Origin: Varroa destructor
Lineage: Eukaryota > Arthropoda > Arachnida > Mesostigmata > Varroidae
Direction of reading: 5' to 3'
NCBI RefSeq assembly: GCF_002443255.2
Contig: NW_019211455.1
Span: 21,737,126-21,801,125, forward strand
Length of the DNA: 64,000 nucleotides
The position numbers and the translations under genes were made by a program. Shown here one piece after another: positions 27,701 through 43,083 of the stretch (positions are counted from its first letter, which is position 1; the number at the start of each line of letters is the position of its first letter). The notes beneath the pieces are model-generated. The model was not told the DNA's origin and did no database searches. It worked only from the letters and a program-made list of their open reading frames with translations.

Positions 27701-30700
27701 GTTGAACTTTTGTGTTTGAATCTGGTACTGGTTTCGTAGGAGACTCCCGCAGTTTGAATGGTTCCTGTTACAGAGGAAAAATCGAGTAATTGTGCAGTGG
27801 TTTCACTTGTTTTTCTACTTGTTCCATATTAAAGAATGAGTTGAATATGTATCGAGCACAGTACAGGCATACTGTAACTAGGTAATTTTTTTGATTGAGG
27901 CTCTTTATCTTCTTGAATCACCCTGATGATGACATTCGATTCGATCATGTCATTGAGTTCTTGCAGTTCCACAGTGTAACAAAGGTTTTTGGGTTAAGCG
28001 CATCATTGTTTGCGCTCTACGAAAAGCTTTCGTTACGATACTCCTGCTGATTTTTATACGTTAGCTTGTCTTATTTTTGGGTATAATAAACGCTAGAGCT
28101 GACGCGCAATCCGCTTCGGAGTGACAGACACGCCTCCCTAGACGTCTCATCTTCACCATTCAACCGTAAATAGAAACTTATCTTCTGAAACATATATTTT
28201 TCTCCAGCAAGGCAAACTAAGCGAGCCAACTTCTCAAAGCTTTTATGCGTTTTAGCTTTTAATCGTTTGCTTCGTCGTTGAAAACGGCTCAGCCGTTATT
28301 GCGACCAATCGTATGAAGTGTCCTAGTCTTGTGTTCAGGTATTTATGGAATGGCGATCAGACCATCCGAAACGGCAGATCGAAGAGTTGACGAAGGGTTA
28401 TACAAGCAAGGGTCTACTAAAAACCCCATGCGTCATCAGGTCCACACTAACTCATCGTTACTTGTCTATGGCATTCTGCCAGATAAGCCGGACACCAATC
28501 TCTCCTGTCCCATTTACCGTCAAACGTCATCTTACCAGCTGATCCGTCAGCGTCGAGCAGCAGGGTAGTTTAGTTATTTGCTCTTTTAGTTTTTTTTTTT
28601 TGTCGTTACTCTTGTTATTGCGCTCGCTCAAAACGTACCCCAGAGATGCAAAAAGCATGCACCCTTTTAAGACGACGGTAGCAGTTATATCAGAACTTAG
28701 GAACAATGATGACTTTACAAGTTTTCCAAAGGTCAAATTATCCAGTATATCCAATCAATTGCATCCTTTTAATTGCAGTCTTATAACACCACGCTTTTTA
28801 TGTAAAATGACATTACTAAATGATGACAGTCAACCGGTGAGCGTTGTGCGTGCTACGGCTAGACCTGGTGTACGTTTGTAGAATATCTGCAAATACATGA
28901 TGATATTGTTTTTTTATAAAGACTCTGTCACGTGTAAAAACGATGATTGACGAATAAATGAACTATTCTGATGGACAATGTTTGGTGACAAGGTGTATGT
29001 ATGTATTTAGATTGCTGTTCCGTTGTAACTGAATCTAGTAATGGGCCGAAGAAATGTTGGGCACGCTTCAGATAAAAGACTTGCACGTCTTCATCTGTTT
29101 ATATATTGAATTCTATAAGATTTAATAAAACCATGGCGGATAATTAGATTTGGTCAAATTTCCCTTGAAGCTGAACAGAGTACCTAACAAAAGGAGTTAA
29201 CAGATTCATTGATATGTATTTTCCTATTTTCGTTTGTTTTCTTTATTAGCGTGATAGTCAACAGGTGTTTTGATTGGAAGCGTAGTGATAATCCAGGGCG
29301 CAATTTCTGATGTGGCGCGTTTTTGACCTTCTCGGTAATCTTGTTAGTTGGGTGGTGGTGTGGGTCAAAGAAAAACGAGGCCATTTTGATTCGAAGCACT
29401 CGGAAAAACGAAATGGTTTACTAATCAATAGTTCCATGCCATATCACGATGTCGGTGTCGTGCTTGAGAAAACATTAGGTTTAATAGCCTTGTACAAGTG
29501 TATGGCGCCTATTGGTCGCTGTAATCTATCACGAAGATGGGTAGCTGATGTGGTCAGCTATATTACCGAATCAGTCATAACCTTGTGGGCGTATAAAAAT
29601 ACGAACGTAATTTTGTTTGCTGTTATCGGAAGAGTCACTATTTCTAATAGCGGAACGCACTTCCGCGGTGATCGCAACTATCGTCTAACTATCCAATGCG
29701 TCCGGGGTCATCTGTTCTCAGTGTTAGAGTATTGTGTAGAAGGGTTACCTCTTGTTTGCTCCTCTTCGATCAAACGATACACTTACTGTGAATAGTGCGA
29801 GGCTGGTAGTCTGCCTTGGGCAATGGAAATACTTTTTTGGTTCAGAGGATGTCCAACAAATGTTCCTCCGCGTAAAAATAACCTATCAACGCCTTTTGCA
29901 TTTTCTTAGCGCACAAATCGACTTCAACTACCTGTCTAAGTTTCGTTCGTTTCACTAGGCATCATTTATCTGTAATGTTACTGCCAAAAGCTACAAGGGC
30001 AAATACTCACAGAAGTAGAGCATCCATTCCATGAGCTCCAATAGAGTGGAGCTTGTATTGAAATATTATATCATGAGCCGTCACGTATCTATAATAACTG
30101 GATTCTGATTACTGTTACTTACCGGACCGGGGTGATAAAGCGGCAGGTTTCTTTTAAACGAGAAACGTTTGGAGCGCATCATCGGAACATTGATGCCTGG
30201 CCCAATTCGTATCATGGATAATCTGACAGTGACAAATGTTGAGTGCTGTTTAGTTTATGAAATTAGACGATGATAATGTACTGCAATAAGCGACTATCAT
30301 GCGTTTTCATTGCTCTCAGCCTTCACCATTGATCGAGTGACTGAAGTCACCATCATATCAGGTAGATCGAGTGAATTTTCGTTAGGTTCCTTATAGTAAG
30401 CTTTTACCGTTACCCCGGCCACGTGAAATATATGTCTATGTCAACACAGACAGCCTAAAATGAAATAGTTATGGCGCATTACTGCTTGGACTACGTCAAG
30501 GAATTGCAATTTAGAACTTGAACAGACGCAGAATTTAACAAAACTAAAAGACGCCAATAACTCAATCGATCACTCGACTAAATAAGTCAGATAATTTGCT
30601 AGTCATCGTTGGTTAATATGTTACTTTTGTGACAAATCATAGATGGGCGATGCATCGGCGGCCAGAACAGAGAAATTCATTACAATTTGCCCACTGTCGT

Positions 30701-33700
30701 CTTTCTTTTATTTAAAATTACTACATAAGTTAAATGCGCGTTCGTATGTCTCGATGTACATAGTAGTAAAATCATTATATAACATGATAAATTTTAAAAA
30801 CACGCAACTTCTGTGCGGCGAGATCGTTGATGTCGCAGTAATCGTCCTTCGTTCAGGTTTTGGCAAAGATTCGCTCGTGCGCTTGCTCAAGCGTCGGTTT
30901 GCGTAACCCAGCCAAACAATTACGCTTCTAACTAGCGAAGATGGTCGGCGATAAAAATATGACGCTCTCCGTTAGGTAAAGCGATTGTTTCGTTTTTTTC
31001 CGTTATACCTGAACGTTTAAGCTGCGACGCGTTGCGCAGAGCGGTGCTGTCGAAGCCTAGCGTAGCGGCAGAGCTCTGAAGACCGTTACGCGGCGGTCGA
31101 TATGCGTTAAGGGCCGAAGTAACGGGAAGCGGAACGTACAAGAAAAGGAATACATCTTCTTACAACTTTCTACTTCACACTAAAGGGCAAATAAAGGCCT
31201 ATTACAGCCCAAGCGAAGCTGGCGCTGCTCTTTTCGCAATGCCAGCTAACTACAAGCATTTGGAGGAGAAGTTAACGAAGACGTTGAGGTAAAGCGGTAA
31301 ACAAAAAACACAGCGAAGTATCCGTTTTGCAGAAACGAGTGGATGTCGTTCATCGTAATAATTCGTCTGCCTATGAGGTGCACAACAATGATATAGTAGG
31401 GATCATAGATTCAATTGTGAACGGAGCTGTTATTATATTTTTGTTCGGCGCAGTAGCAAAAACGAGACGAGCAGAAATTTGGTGACATAATAGATGTGCA
31501 GATGACTGCTACATTGGACCTCGTCGGGCTTTCTCTTTTTTGCAAAGCCGGTATGTCTGTCAATGCTTACCAGACAGAATAATCGTCAATAAGTAAATTT
31601 CTAGCTCCTATTGAACTAACATAGCATTCCGACGTTCTCGTGTCTTTGCCTTTTGAGCAGAAGCATCGATATTTAAGCGCCAATACGATATGGATGCCTT
31701 TTCCATCTGTATGGTCACACTCGAAAGCTTAACGTCGTCAAGTAAATTTATTTCAAACCTACTCACGTGCCTCAAAGACCCGTGTGCATTTTCTTTTATG
31801 CTGGGTGTGATTAAACGTATATTTCTTACAAAAACACCCCTTATCACTTGAAACAACCTCTCTACCTTTTACAATAGACAATGCCACTAGCGCTGCTGTG
31901 CCGGCTATAACATAATTGATGGAATCGTTTTAGAATCAATTTGTCGTCAGTTAGATAATAATGATAGAGGACCCGACAGCCCTTGAGCTAACTGTGGACA
32001 CCGACAACATTTTCCGAGACTCCATGTGCTGCCCGCCGGTACCCAAACCTTGCGTCCAATAATACATGCATTAGTACGATATCCTCCTTTTGCGGCCCGT
32101 TTTTTACACGCCAATCTCTGTATGGCCTTGGATAGACGACCATGTTCTGACCGATCCCGATCGATGCTGGCCAAACGCATTATGCAAGAAGCGTTCCCGC
32201 CATAGCGCTTCGCCGATATAAGTAAATGTATCGTCGCATGCGAAACACCGGCGCACTAATGTGCCTGAACAATATGACCTTGTTATAATTGTCATTTGTA
32301 CAGCCTTACCATGATCCGAAATTCGATTAATGCCAGCTGCTCGCAACTGAGAGTCAATACGAATAAGGCTTCGGGGTTAAGGGCGGGGGTAGTGCTCTAA
32401 AAGTCGACTTCACTGGCTACAGCTTTTTATCTTTTGGCACTGCTTATAATTACTACAAAACTCATATTGAAGCAAACACTAATTTTTCTTTGGATTGTAT
32501 CAGCTTTCGATCTACGCAGAACTCATGCGGACCCATCAGTGTTGTATGAGCTTGTATCTAGCGTACGTTTGTGGGACAAAACATTTATGCTTTGACGAAG
32601 AAATGTACAAATAAATATTTAGTTTATTTGTTAAATCGAGCAGATCGAACCGTGGAAAAGAAATTCGTTGCATTACCACATGCGTTGCTTGTATCACGTC
32701 TCGCTTGACATTTTTAAAATGGGCATTTTTAGAATCTGCAATAGTTGGGCAGCATCTACTCCAGTGCGTCTGATCGTCGAATTTGGCGTCTGTGAATCGA
32801 TAAACCCGTTCGTATGATTACCCAGATGTTACAGCTATGTACACTGAGCCCGTGCTACCCATCTGTAGTAAATCTAGAATCAAGAGAATAGCAAAAATGT
32901 TTTTATAAACTGAACCATTGATTATATCGCAAGCAATCAATTGAAATACCAGTTAAATAAGTACAGCAGACACAAATTATACTGAGCAACGCTGATGTGT
33001 GTCTTTTGATCGGACAGCTAACCTCGAAATTCGGCAACACGTAGGCGATTTAAACAAAAATTTCTTCGCATTTTTTCTTCGGCCGCTGTGCGAGCAGTGT
33101 GCAACCATATGAAGTTCTGTAATATGTTTGTATGTCAATGTTTCTTTAAATGCAGACGCCTAACTGGGGGCGTGTCATCGTGCCCCCTGGGTCTTACAGA
33201 TATTTATATCGCTGACGGAGTCCGTTCGACATGTCAATCGAACAACACTTGCGTCGCTTGGAACAAAATCTGTGACAGATCTGCAAAATATATAGAACAT
33301 GTTTATATTGGGCTATATATATTCGTCGGTCATCGCATAAACAGCATATGTTCAAACACCTCATATTTGCGTATGCTTATGCTTCCGCTGTGCAGTATGG
33401 CAGTCAGGCGGTTAGTAAACGGGACTCAAGGGGTAGTCAACGATAGATCGCGCTACGTATGTGCTTAGCTAGGGCACGATACGTTCCGCCGTAACAGACG
33501 TACGCGGTGGATCAGTGAAACGGCAGGCGTCAAAATGTTGATGTGGCTCGGTATAAGAATGCTTAAGATTTTATTTAGCTTTTGTTGTTGCATCCGGACC
33601 AGCTATAGAAGTGTCAGCGGTTTTCCGTCCACGTTTTTGTCAAGCCGTCGCCATCGTCACAAACTATAGAATGAAGCGGGTTTAGGCGGCCAAATTAGGT

Positions 33701-36700
33701 TTGAACATGAATTATTTTGCCATTATAATACCCATATAGAACTAATGCCGATAACGTTTTTGTAGAGCTACGAAGCGTCGCGGAAAGCGACAACAAGTAA
33801 TAACAACGAATATTTCGAGTTTGTTCGATGCGCTGATGTTGATCAGCTTTCTGTTGAGGAAAGCCTTTGCTGGGCTGCCAAAATTTTTTGATATGATTGC
33901 CGGCGGATGCCTAATGCTGTTAGCTGCCGGGCATTGCCGATAATGCTAAAGATTGTAATATGTCATATATGCAAATATCTTAGTAGAGAAAGGACGAAAT
34001 CCATTTGACGGTAATAAAAATATAATGCTAGGCAATAGAAACTGAAATGAATCAACGTATTATATTGTTTTCTTAAAAAAGTGATTGATTTTTGAGCAAA
34101 ACTATTCAGCGAAATGTTTGTTATATAGTTGACCCATCCGCTCATGATATATTTTACAGCTCTTACGGCTTAGCTTAATAAGACGATTACACAGACAGGC
34201 TATGCCAACTATGTATGAAGAATAAAAAGTAAGTTTACCTTAGTTTTTTTTAGCCAAGCTATTAGAAGTTTGCTAGTTTATGTGGACAACTATGTGAAAA
34301 GATAGCATTATTCAGACTGTAGCCACTCGTGTACTACAGCATGGCGAGATAGAACGCAAGCACGACAGGTTACGGCTAACGTTAAATCGACGGATGTACC
34401 TAGTGGCCCCATTTTTTCAGTGCAAATTCGCCAAATTGTTAACGTATTTGTGTACGTGCTACAATATTTGCTATTTGGATTTTCTGCTACCTTTTTTTTT
34501 TTCGGTATGGGGTCGATTTTTGTGCTCTCTGAACCGAATCGAAAGATCCTTTTACATTAACAAATTTAATGTCTACATGTCCGCGCCAAGAGCCGCTTAG
34601 GTATATAACGCGACGGACTCTCACCAACAGCAAGGATCATTGGTTTATAGTCACATATTGTTCCTCCGTAGTTACCGAATATAAGGAAAGTCACGTAAGC
34701 GAACGACAATCTTTGAAGAAGCGTTTCAGTCTCCAATCCGATAGCAGTTGTACTTAGCGTCATTTTACTTTGTAATGCTGATATATATTCTCAAAAACAG
34801 CGAAAACTATAGGCAACAAACAGAGATCGACAGAGAATCCAAAGAAAGTACAGCCAGACACATTTTATACACCTCGAAAAGTACACCTCGATACCACTCC
34901 GTGGCGCTGGTTTAAGCAAACGATGTTGTTGGTTGGGCTGTTTCCCTTTGTGGAGCTCATCAGGAACGCATCGCCACAATATCATCAACCATAGAAAAGT
35001 TGTTCGTTTCCATCTACCATGATGTCTGTGATCCACACTGTTACGTGATAGGTTTTGCCTCCACCTAGTAAAGGTTCGGATTATGCAAATGCAGCGATAA
35101 GACTGACAAATGGGCCTTCCTAGCAAACAGCCCAAAAAGCCAGAAAGAATATTGGATACACATACTATATACTTTACATACATAATCTGAGTGACGCCAT
35201 CCATGATTATGCCAGTCCATATTATTCAAAGACAAAAATATAATTATTATTGATTATATTAATGTGGACAATTTATCGACTTTTACATATCATTACCTAT
35301 ATGCTGAGTGCCTGAATTATATGCGCAATGAACGAAATTGTCATCGGTAATGACACTGACGGCTCTGTGTCCTAAGCAATTTCGAGAACGAAAATTTGTA
35401 TTCCTCTAATATAAATATATGTAAAACAACAATATACCTATGCGATCAATGACTAGCTGGCATGCCCAGCACGCTATATATGACAAACCGTTACCATCAG
35501 CTTAGTGAAGGTAAATAATCAGCCAGCCTTGCTGTCCTCGATACTTACGAATGGAGCAAGCGTATTACCACTACAACGGGAATTTACCTCGACATTCCCA
35601 CGAACGGAAATTGCTCAGGGATATAGCGATAGACATAGCGTTTTCGAGCGCTCAATGAGGTCTGTATTAGGTCCAGGACGTTGCCACTACACAGCACATT
35701 TTTGTCACTAAGCGGAGGAGGGGCATTAGATTTACTTGCGCTTATCTACGATCTTCATTCTCTATTGGGAACTATCTCACGCATATTCCCCTTTTCGATA
35801 GGGATTGCATTTGTTAGTCCTTCCGCTCTCTGTCGCACGATTAGATGGGCTTTTAAAGATAGATTTATTCTTTAATCACTCAACGAAGCGCTGCTATGCG
35901 ACCCTTCGTAACCTTTGCGGTTTCGTAACCAAAAAATCATAATTTATTTGTCAATTGCATAGGGGCAATAAATGGAGTACCGCCCAATGGAAGACAGAAG
36001 ATGAGAAAAACTCAAGAGCTTTGCTCATTTGTCGTCATTTACCTATTTCCTGAAGATAACCTTTACTCTTTTTTCCTTTTGGCTGAGTTACTAATATTTT
36101 GTATTGTATTTTTCGGTCGAAAGTAAAATTCTGTGATCAGATACGTCTTTAAAAATGAATGCAATGGGGTGAACTCAAAAATATCTATTTAGTATGTGAA
36201 AAAATTAAGAATGTGACCAATCAAAAACTTAAATAATACAGCATCTTGGCGATGCTCAAAATGTTTACGAAATGTTCGGATAAAGCAAGGCTATCTACTA
36301 GATCAGATTTCGGAACCACTGACGGAACGGCCTCTAGCGATCAGATGACAGGAATTTCATTTTCTAGGTAGAGTTGTTGAGCACACTTTCCAAATTGCAG
36401 TGATACAAATTTTTGCCGTACGTGAATATTATTTGTAGCATTTCCGTACCATTATAAACGTCAGTCTGCTCTCTCGTATCAAAAACTACTGCTTACTATC
36501 CAATGTTGCTCACCAGTCAACCACAGTTCGGCTAAATAAGTCACCCCTTTCAGTGAGGTTTTACACGAGCATTTTACTTGTGCCGCCACTATAATTTACG
36601 TAAATTTTCTTTCCCCTTGGCATGAAGACGTGGCAGGGAAATTTAGGCTGTTTCCAGACCAAAACCAGACTCGTGTAGAGGGTGCTAAGAAATCGGCCTC

Positions 36701-37159
36701 TTACTTCCATAACTAAAACATGATTTATAGCTTCTATCTGCTTAGATTTGAAATTAGAGTAATAAAGAAAATTCTAGATTCACAACTGGAAACAGAAGAA
36801 TACAGCTTTCCCAGTCTTTTCTCATAAGCGAATTTATTCTATCAACATTTTTATTATTCTCTATAACTATTTATAGTGATTGTCAAAAAATCAAAAAAAA
36901 GAACGTATATGATTTTAATTAATTATTTATTTAATTTTAATTAATTTTATGATAATTTAAAGAAACTTTACGAACATAAAATAACATTATGTATGTATGT
37001 ATACATATATGAGCCACCGCAGTGTCTTCCGACTCTACGAGCATATCGAGATCATAACGTGAGTGTTGTTTGTCATCCATCGAAGACGTGTGTTTTTTAC
37101 CGGCCGAAGTGATTGTCACTGAAATTGGTCTCGATGAAAGGGTCTTTGCTGAATGTTTC

Positions 37160-37184
37160 TTTTTTTTTTTTTTTTTTTTTTTTT
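37160..37184. repeat. Poly-T run
   Basis: Twenty-five uninterrupted T. No flanking target-site duplication or retroposed gene is recognisable next to it, so I read it as a simple repeat. Confidence 0.95.
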
Positions 37185-40100
37185 GACTACATTTGGACCG
37201 CATCTGCTGATCTGAGATCGGAATAAGCGTCCGAATCGTTATAACAATCAATAATATTACTAACAGTAAACATATTCAAGCAGAGCTTCTTCTTGCATGC
37301 CATATATCCGCCTATATTTTTTTCTCTCAAACTCTTCTATTTTCGCTTTGCCGATAAGGAGAATATTGGCTCCTCGGCAGTAGCTGAGGACGTGTGTCCG
37401 GGTATCTGACAAACGAGGCCAAAAGCTCGTGCGTTTTCTTGATGCGATTCGTGCGCATATCTCCTGACTGTTTGTTTGGACTACTTCCATATTGAGAGTC
37501 GCTTTTCGTTGTCCCAGAACAATGTCCCAGTCGTTTGAGAGTGCATATGTTTCGATGCGAAAAATAGGAACGTTTTCTCGGCCAGCGAGATGATCGTATG
37601 GCCTTCAGGGCCTTTATTGCCTGCTGTTCCACTATTCTGTAGTGAGGGAAATATAGCTAACTAGAAGAGCAATAGTAGTGAATGTCAGCTATTGAATGGT
37701 TCTAAACAAGACGGCGAAAGAAATGGGGTTGGTGGAACGCGGCTACATTAGCGCCCCAAAGCGACGAGAGCTATTGCTAAAGATGCTATTTTTGATGCCA
37801 TGCTTGGTGCTTGTGGGCTGTTTCTGACTTGACTGATGACGGGTGATATTGTGGAGTAGATTTCCAGTTGCTAGTGTACGGTTTATAGTTATTCTAAGAT
37901 TTGGATCGACAATTAACAGGATGGCTCTGATGGCCTGTATTGAGCAAAAATAAAGACGAGCGTGGTGGCTGTAGCGGATTAACTGTTCCAATATGGTCCT
38001 TGCCGGAACCTTTATATCGTTTGTCCAAGTCTCGCGGAGACTATATATTTTTCAAATAAAAGGTTTTGATATAATATACGTCGGTGGATTCAGGTGCGGC
38101 ATAAACAAGAAGCTGACATACAGTTTCCACTGGGTTATGCATGTGCAAGTATACAAGGCGTTAGTCCTGTAATAGCAGTTGAATAGCTTCGTTATCATCA
38201 ACGAAATGGAGCAAAAAGTGTTAAACTCTTAGTTTTTATAAATACATATATTTACTAAGCATAAGTTACGCGCCAGAGCTGTTACCCGTATGTTCAACTT
38301 ATACGGAGTGTTATCCAACTCTATGGGAAACTCACTGACGTTAAACGGCGTAAAAGCAAGCCTCCCGTTATTGCCAGCCGGATGTGATGACTATTGATTT
38401 CGATAGCTAGAACAGGCACATCGATATGCACTGTGCTGGAAGATTAAGTAGGGGGCAAGAAACTTCATTTGGCAGTGAATGTATGGATACAGGTTAGGTA
38501 ATAAGGGCTTAAAAAAAGAAACACCTATTACGATCGATGCTCATTACAGTAGCTATAGGTCTCTTTCTGTAAACCCTCGACGAGACACCTATGCTTTGTC
38601 CCTCATTCTTCCTAGACTGCAATCCATCATCTACATCGTCAGCCACCGAAGAAACTGCGATGTCTACCATTCATTGTTCTAAGCTGATCTGGCTCGATGT
38701 GCTTTACAGCACATTTTCTCCCAGCCAAGGGAAGCCAGCGCAGTCAGAGAAAATTAAGCCAGCTACATCTGGATTGATCAACGCGTCGGCACGTTCACTC
38801 GGACACGACTGATCAGCTTTTTCGTCCTTTGCATTTTCTGATCTCCCTTTAGCTATGTTTGCTTTCCCTTTGATATACGTTAAATGTGAATGAAATGTAG
38901 GAATCTTTATTGTGACTCACACTTGTCCCTTTTTCAAATTGTGCATTTAAAAGTTTCATCGTGTTTAAGGGTAGACGCCTTCGTTATGACGTATGCGCCT
39001 ACTAAAATCGCGTACAGACACATATCCTGCCCGGCCAGCAAAAGCAGCTATTGAAGATATGCGTTGGTCCAACGCTGACGCGTGGGCAGCGTACCATTTC
39101 TGTTCTCTCCTTGGACTTGACGGAAATAAAATCTAACAGGGACTCTGGTGGCGTCCACGATACTAAACAAGCTACGGCTACGAGCGGAGTAATTCGCGCA
39201 GCTGGATGCGGTTAGTTGTTGAAAGGGCCTTGGTGATGATGGCGTTGGTGGTAATCGACGCGAATCAAAGCTGAAAACGTTCCGGCACCAATGGACATTG
39301 GACGCGTTCGTGTATTTCCTTTACAGGCGAACGAATCTGCCAACAGATCCAAGGGACCGTCTCTGTTAGCATTCCGCAGTGCCTATTTAACCTTGGCACA
39401 GGCGTGTTTAGTGTTAACCGTTAGCTCTGCTGCTTCTGCTACAAAAAACAGTTAGCCCCTACGAATGCACGAGCTCTTTCTTCTTGCTAAGAAATAAAGA
39501 AAGTTTAAAGCTGGTAGAGAGATACCTCTCATACAGGCAGGAATCGTTGTGTACCATCATAAAGTCACTGTTACGCAGGCAGTTCGAAGATCTAGCTAAA
39601 AAATTGTGAGCAGTGCCTTTCTATTAGATGTCTATATAGATGTGTCTTATGGGCCGCATGGTGTTGGGTGTAATGTCTTCTGGGGCTGTTCACTGTTTAT
39701 AGGATGGGGAACCTACCAGCGGTGGTGGGATTGATGATTTCAAGAGAGTCATCAAGGCGAAATAAACACGCGCCATTGAGGGAGTGGAATTAATGATTAG
39801 TAAAAGCAAGATCGTTTCAGAATCTGGCCCCGGACTGGCCTAGGGTCGATGATAAACAGAGTAGTGTTTTTTGATGATCCATTCGAAGTATTTTTACTTC
39901 GTCAAATTTTGCGCTTTTAGTGTACATAATATCCACGTTGTGTGCACTTTTAGTTCGAACAGTTTCAACAGCTTTTTATAGCTAACAAGTCGTAGATTAA
40001 AACAAACATTTAAGAGCACGATTTCCGATATTACCATGCACATGTGAATTTGGATAGTGGTCAAGTGTGGTGGTAGGCATAGCAGTTATTTGTTGATCGA

Positions 40101-40241
40101 TATTATACATTTATCGTATGTGCTAGCTACGTAGAGCTCTGGAAGGACTGCCACGCTTTGTAGCAATATGTACATTGTTGAAAAAGTGTGACCTTTGAAA
40201 AGAAACAAGGGTCCGAATTTCTAGTGATCAACTAATAAAAA

Positions 40242-40276
40242 CATATATATATATAATATATATATATATATGTATA
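40242..40276. repeat. (AT)n microsatellite with one interruption
   Basis: Two AT runs are joined at an AATA step, about 35 bp in all. Confidence 0.9.
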
Positions 40277-43058
40277 TCAAGTCAAAGTGAAAATCATGGG
40301 ATTTTCGTGCCATAGTATGTTGTTACAGTGAATAATGTTTATTATATACAGAAATATTTATTTTTGAAAGACATGTGATATCCGCGTTAGCATACCGCGC
40401 TATTGTTATACATAGATATTATCAGTAACGTCTGCATTGTATCCCTGCTAATTCTATACGAGAATCAGGAATAACCATGATAGTTACGAAGGCCTGGGTG
40501 CAGTCAGATCGACTCCGGCGATCGGTGAAAAGTTTGTTTCTGTTCACTCTAACTACTTGAAGAGAACACACTTTCTACATGTGCCTGGATTTAGCTAAAT
40601 TCATTCCGTGCGTCAGCACTTAGTAAGAACCTATGCTGAACGAAATGGTCTTCCCGATTTTTCAGCTAGCTAACTTCGCGGTAAATGATGATTATAAAGT
40701 ATAGTTTTTTTAGCCATGATCACGGCCTGTTTGCAAATAACCGGCATTTTTCTTCTAGCTTTGTGAAATGAGTAACTTCTGTCCTCGAAATGATTAATCC
40801 CCATTCCTGGCTTATATAATCCCATTTTGTCGAGTAAGGTTGGCTAGAGACACAAGTGTGATTTATTAAGTTCTTTTTTGAAAATTAATGAGTGTTATCA
40901 GGAGAAGTGCCAGCCGTAGTTTTACAAATCTAATGAAATTAAGAATAGCTCACAGTTTATATTCGACGACCTCTACAAGAGCGTCTGGCTTTACTTCATA
41001 AGACCGAATCAACTTTAACTAAAAAGAGTAGCCCACTGGTTCTGAAATCTTAATTTTTATGAAGACCCATATATGAATTGTTTCATGTAAATTCCACATC
41101 ACAAATACTATCTCCGGCCCAATTTTTATGACCGCGTGAACGTGATGGATCGACGTAAAAGCCTTTAATGAATCAAAGGCGCCTTTTGTAACGATTGAGC
41201 GTGCATTAATTAATGTACATTTCGAAGTGCCATTAGAATATCCACCATCTAGACTACCTAGTTTCAACTTGAGGTTTGATCAGATTAGATTGAAGGCACT
41301 TGGGAGGCAAAGAGGCTAACTGAAAAGAAGAAATAGATCATATGGGGGCTTGGATTAATGTAGCACACATTATGAAAGCATCATGGGTATCGGGAAGCGG
41401 AAACGGCATGCTGAAAGCTGACGCTGAAGCAACACAAGGTAAAAGTCTGAGAGAAAGGGCCATCTCAAGTATGCGTAAAACGAGTAGATGTATTTCCGGA
41501 CCATTTGGCCTCTTAATAATAGATTTTACACTCAGAAGTAGCTAACTTGGCCTGCGTATCACTACTCTTATCGAAATCGATACCACGGTAGCTGGAGATA
41601 TCTAAGAAATCGTAGAAGGACATGGTTGAGTGTTAGAATTTCAGTGGCAACTTCCCGTCAACGTGTCCCCAGTTGGTCGACGAGAGGAACCTTGTTCGGA
41701 CTTCCTGCTGCCACCGATACGGAGCAGTCAAGCTGACTTCAAATACTGCCTCTAGTTTACGCAATTTTTTCATAACATTTCTTATGTAACAACCTACGAC
41801 AACTCTGAAAATAAAATGAGATGTCCGATTTGTCAAAATAGCGGAACCTTCTCCATTAGTTTAGCTTTCGCCACGAACTATGCCATCTCGTTGGCATGTC
41901 TTGTGACTATCCTTTTAAACTATAAGTTTTCATAATGTGGGTTCTGTTTAATGGATCATCGTGACTGGGTTCGCACTAATCTGACAGCTTTGACGAAAGT
42001 GGGCGAGAGTTCTGCTTTCGAGAAGGACACAAAGCACTGACACGCCATCACTATCGGGTACAAAAGTGTCCGATCAATTTTGGTGGTAGCTTAGGAAGAA
42101 ACTGTATGTGTAGTAGCATTTTACAGCTAGAAGTGGAAGCTGAAATAAGACGAGTCAAATAGCGTCATCTGTCCATAACAAATAGTTACCTAAAATAGTT
42201 GACATCATTAAGTCAAGTAAAAAATATCGACGAGTAAAGGGAAAGACAACAATGGAGTGATAGAGTTTTGACTGCTGGCGTCAGACAGCGATAATCAATA
42301 GCAGTAGTTTGATCGTATAAAGATGAAATGTAAGTAGCGAGCGAGCGCACGTAAGCTCTCGAACCATCCCACCAGGTTGTACAGAACGGCAGGTCTTTCG
42401 CGTAGACACAACCCAGATCAGGCTGAAAGAAGCTAACAGTAGCAAAGATCGTTAGCGTGGAGGCGATGGGCTTAACGATCGAATCAGTCAATCGACGTAG
42501 AACTATTAAGATGGTGTTAGGTCGCCTCGGATTGAAGGACTTCGAAACGCTCGTTCTATCCCATAGATGAGGCCGTGCAGTGCGATGACGATGTGACCTA
42601 TTGATTGAGGTATTGGCTGCTGCGACAGGTCGCTGTGGTGGCGAATGTGGAGAACTGGTCCTGATCGATCCTACCGTTGAGCAATCATGCATGAGATGAG
42701 ACCTTCGATAGTTTTATGTCAGTTTATGTTTTTCTCTGTCTGTCTGTCCCTGTCTGCGTTATACTTGATGGGTGGTGCATCGCTACTTCTATCGCCACGA
42801 CTGGAATGAGCATTTGAATCGACAGTTTTTCCCTTTATAGTCTAGTATAGAGCCTGACTGGGTTGCCGCCGAATCAAATCCCTCCCACCCAAACGCCACA
42901 AAAGATATCTCGCTTCGTCCCATTTGAAGTTGGGCTTCGAAATTCAACTCAAACTCTGGTGCTGAAGCGTCCTTACCGCTGTTGAGGGCCTCTTTTGTTT
43001 GCTCTTTACAATTTCTCTCTGTTGTGCGGTTTCACTATTGCTCAGTTTCGCACGCCCT

Positions 43059-43083
43059 ATGCATGCATGCATGCATACATACA
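43059..43083. repeat. (GCAT)n microsatellite decaying to ACAT
   Basis: About four GCAT units are followed by degenerate ATAC units. GCAT repeats are self-complementary and can form cruciforms, but this array is short. Confidence 0.85.

Noticed and set aside
29310..29795. 161-codon ATG frame, plus strand
   Set aside because: No recognisable family, no polyadenylation signal or splice context that fits, and a length within chance expectation.
33088..33468. Cys-rich frame with a CQSNNTCVAWNKICD string resembling an LDL-receptor class A repeat
   Set aside because: The second half of the repeat (the acidic Asp-Cys-x-Asp-Gly-x-Asp-Glu block) is absent, so the resemblance is probably chance.
42213..42692. 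159-codon ATG frame, minus strand
   Set aside because: Composition rich in Ser, Thr, Arg and His with no domain; it looks like an untranslated frame.
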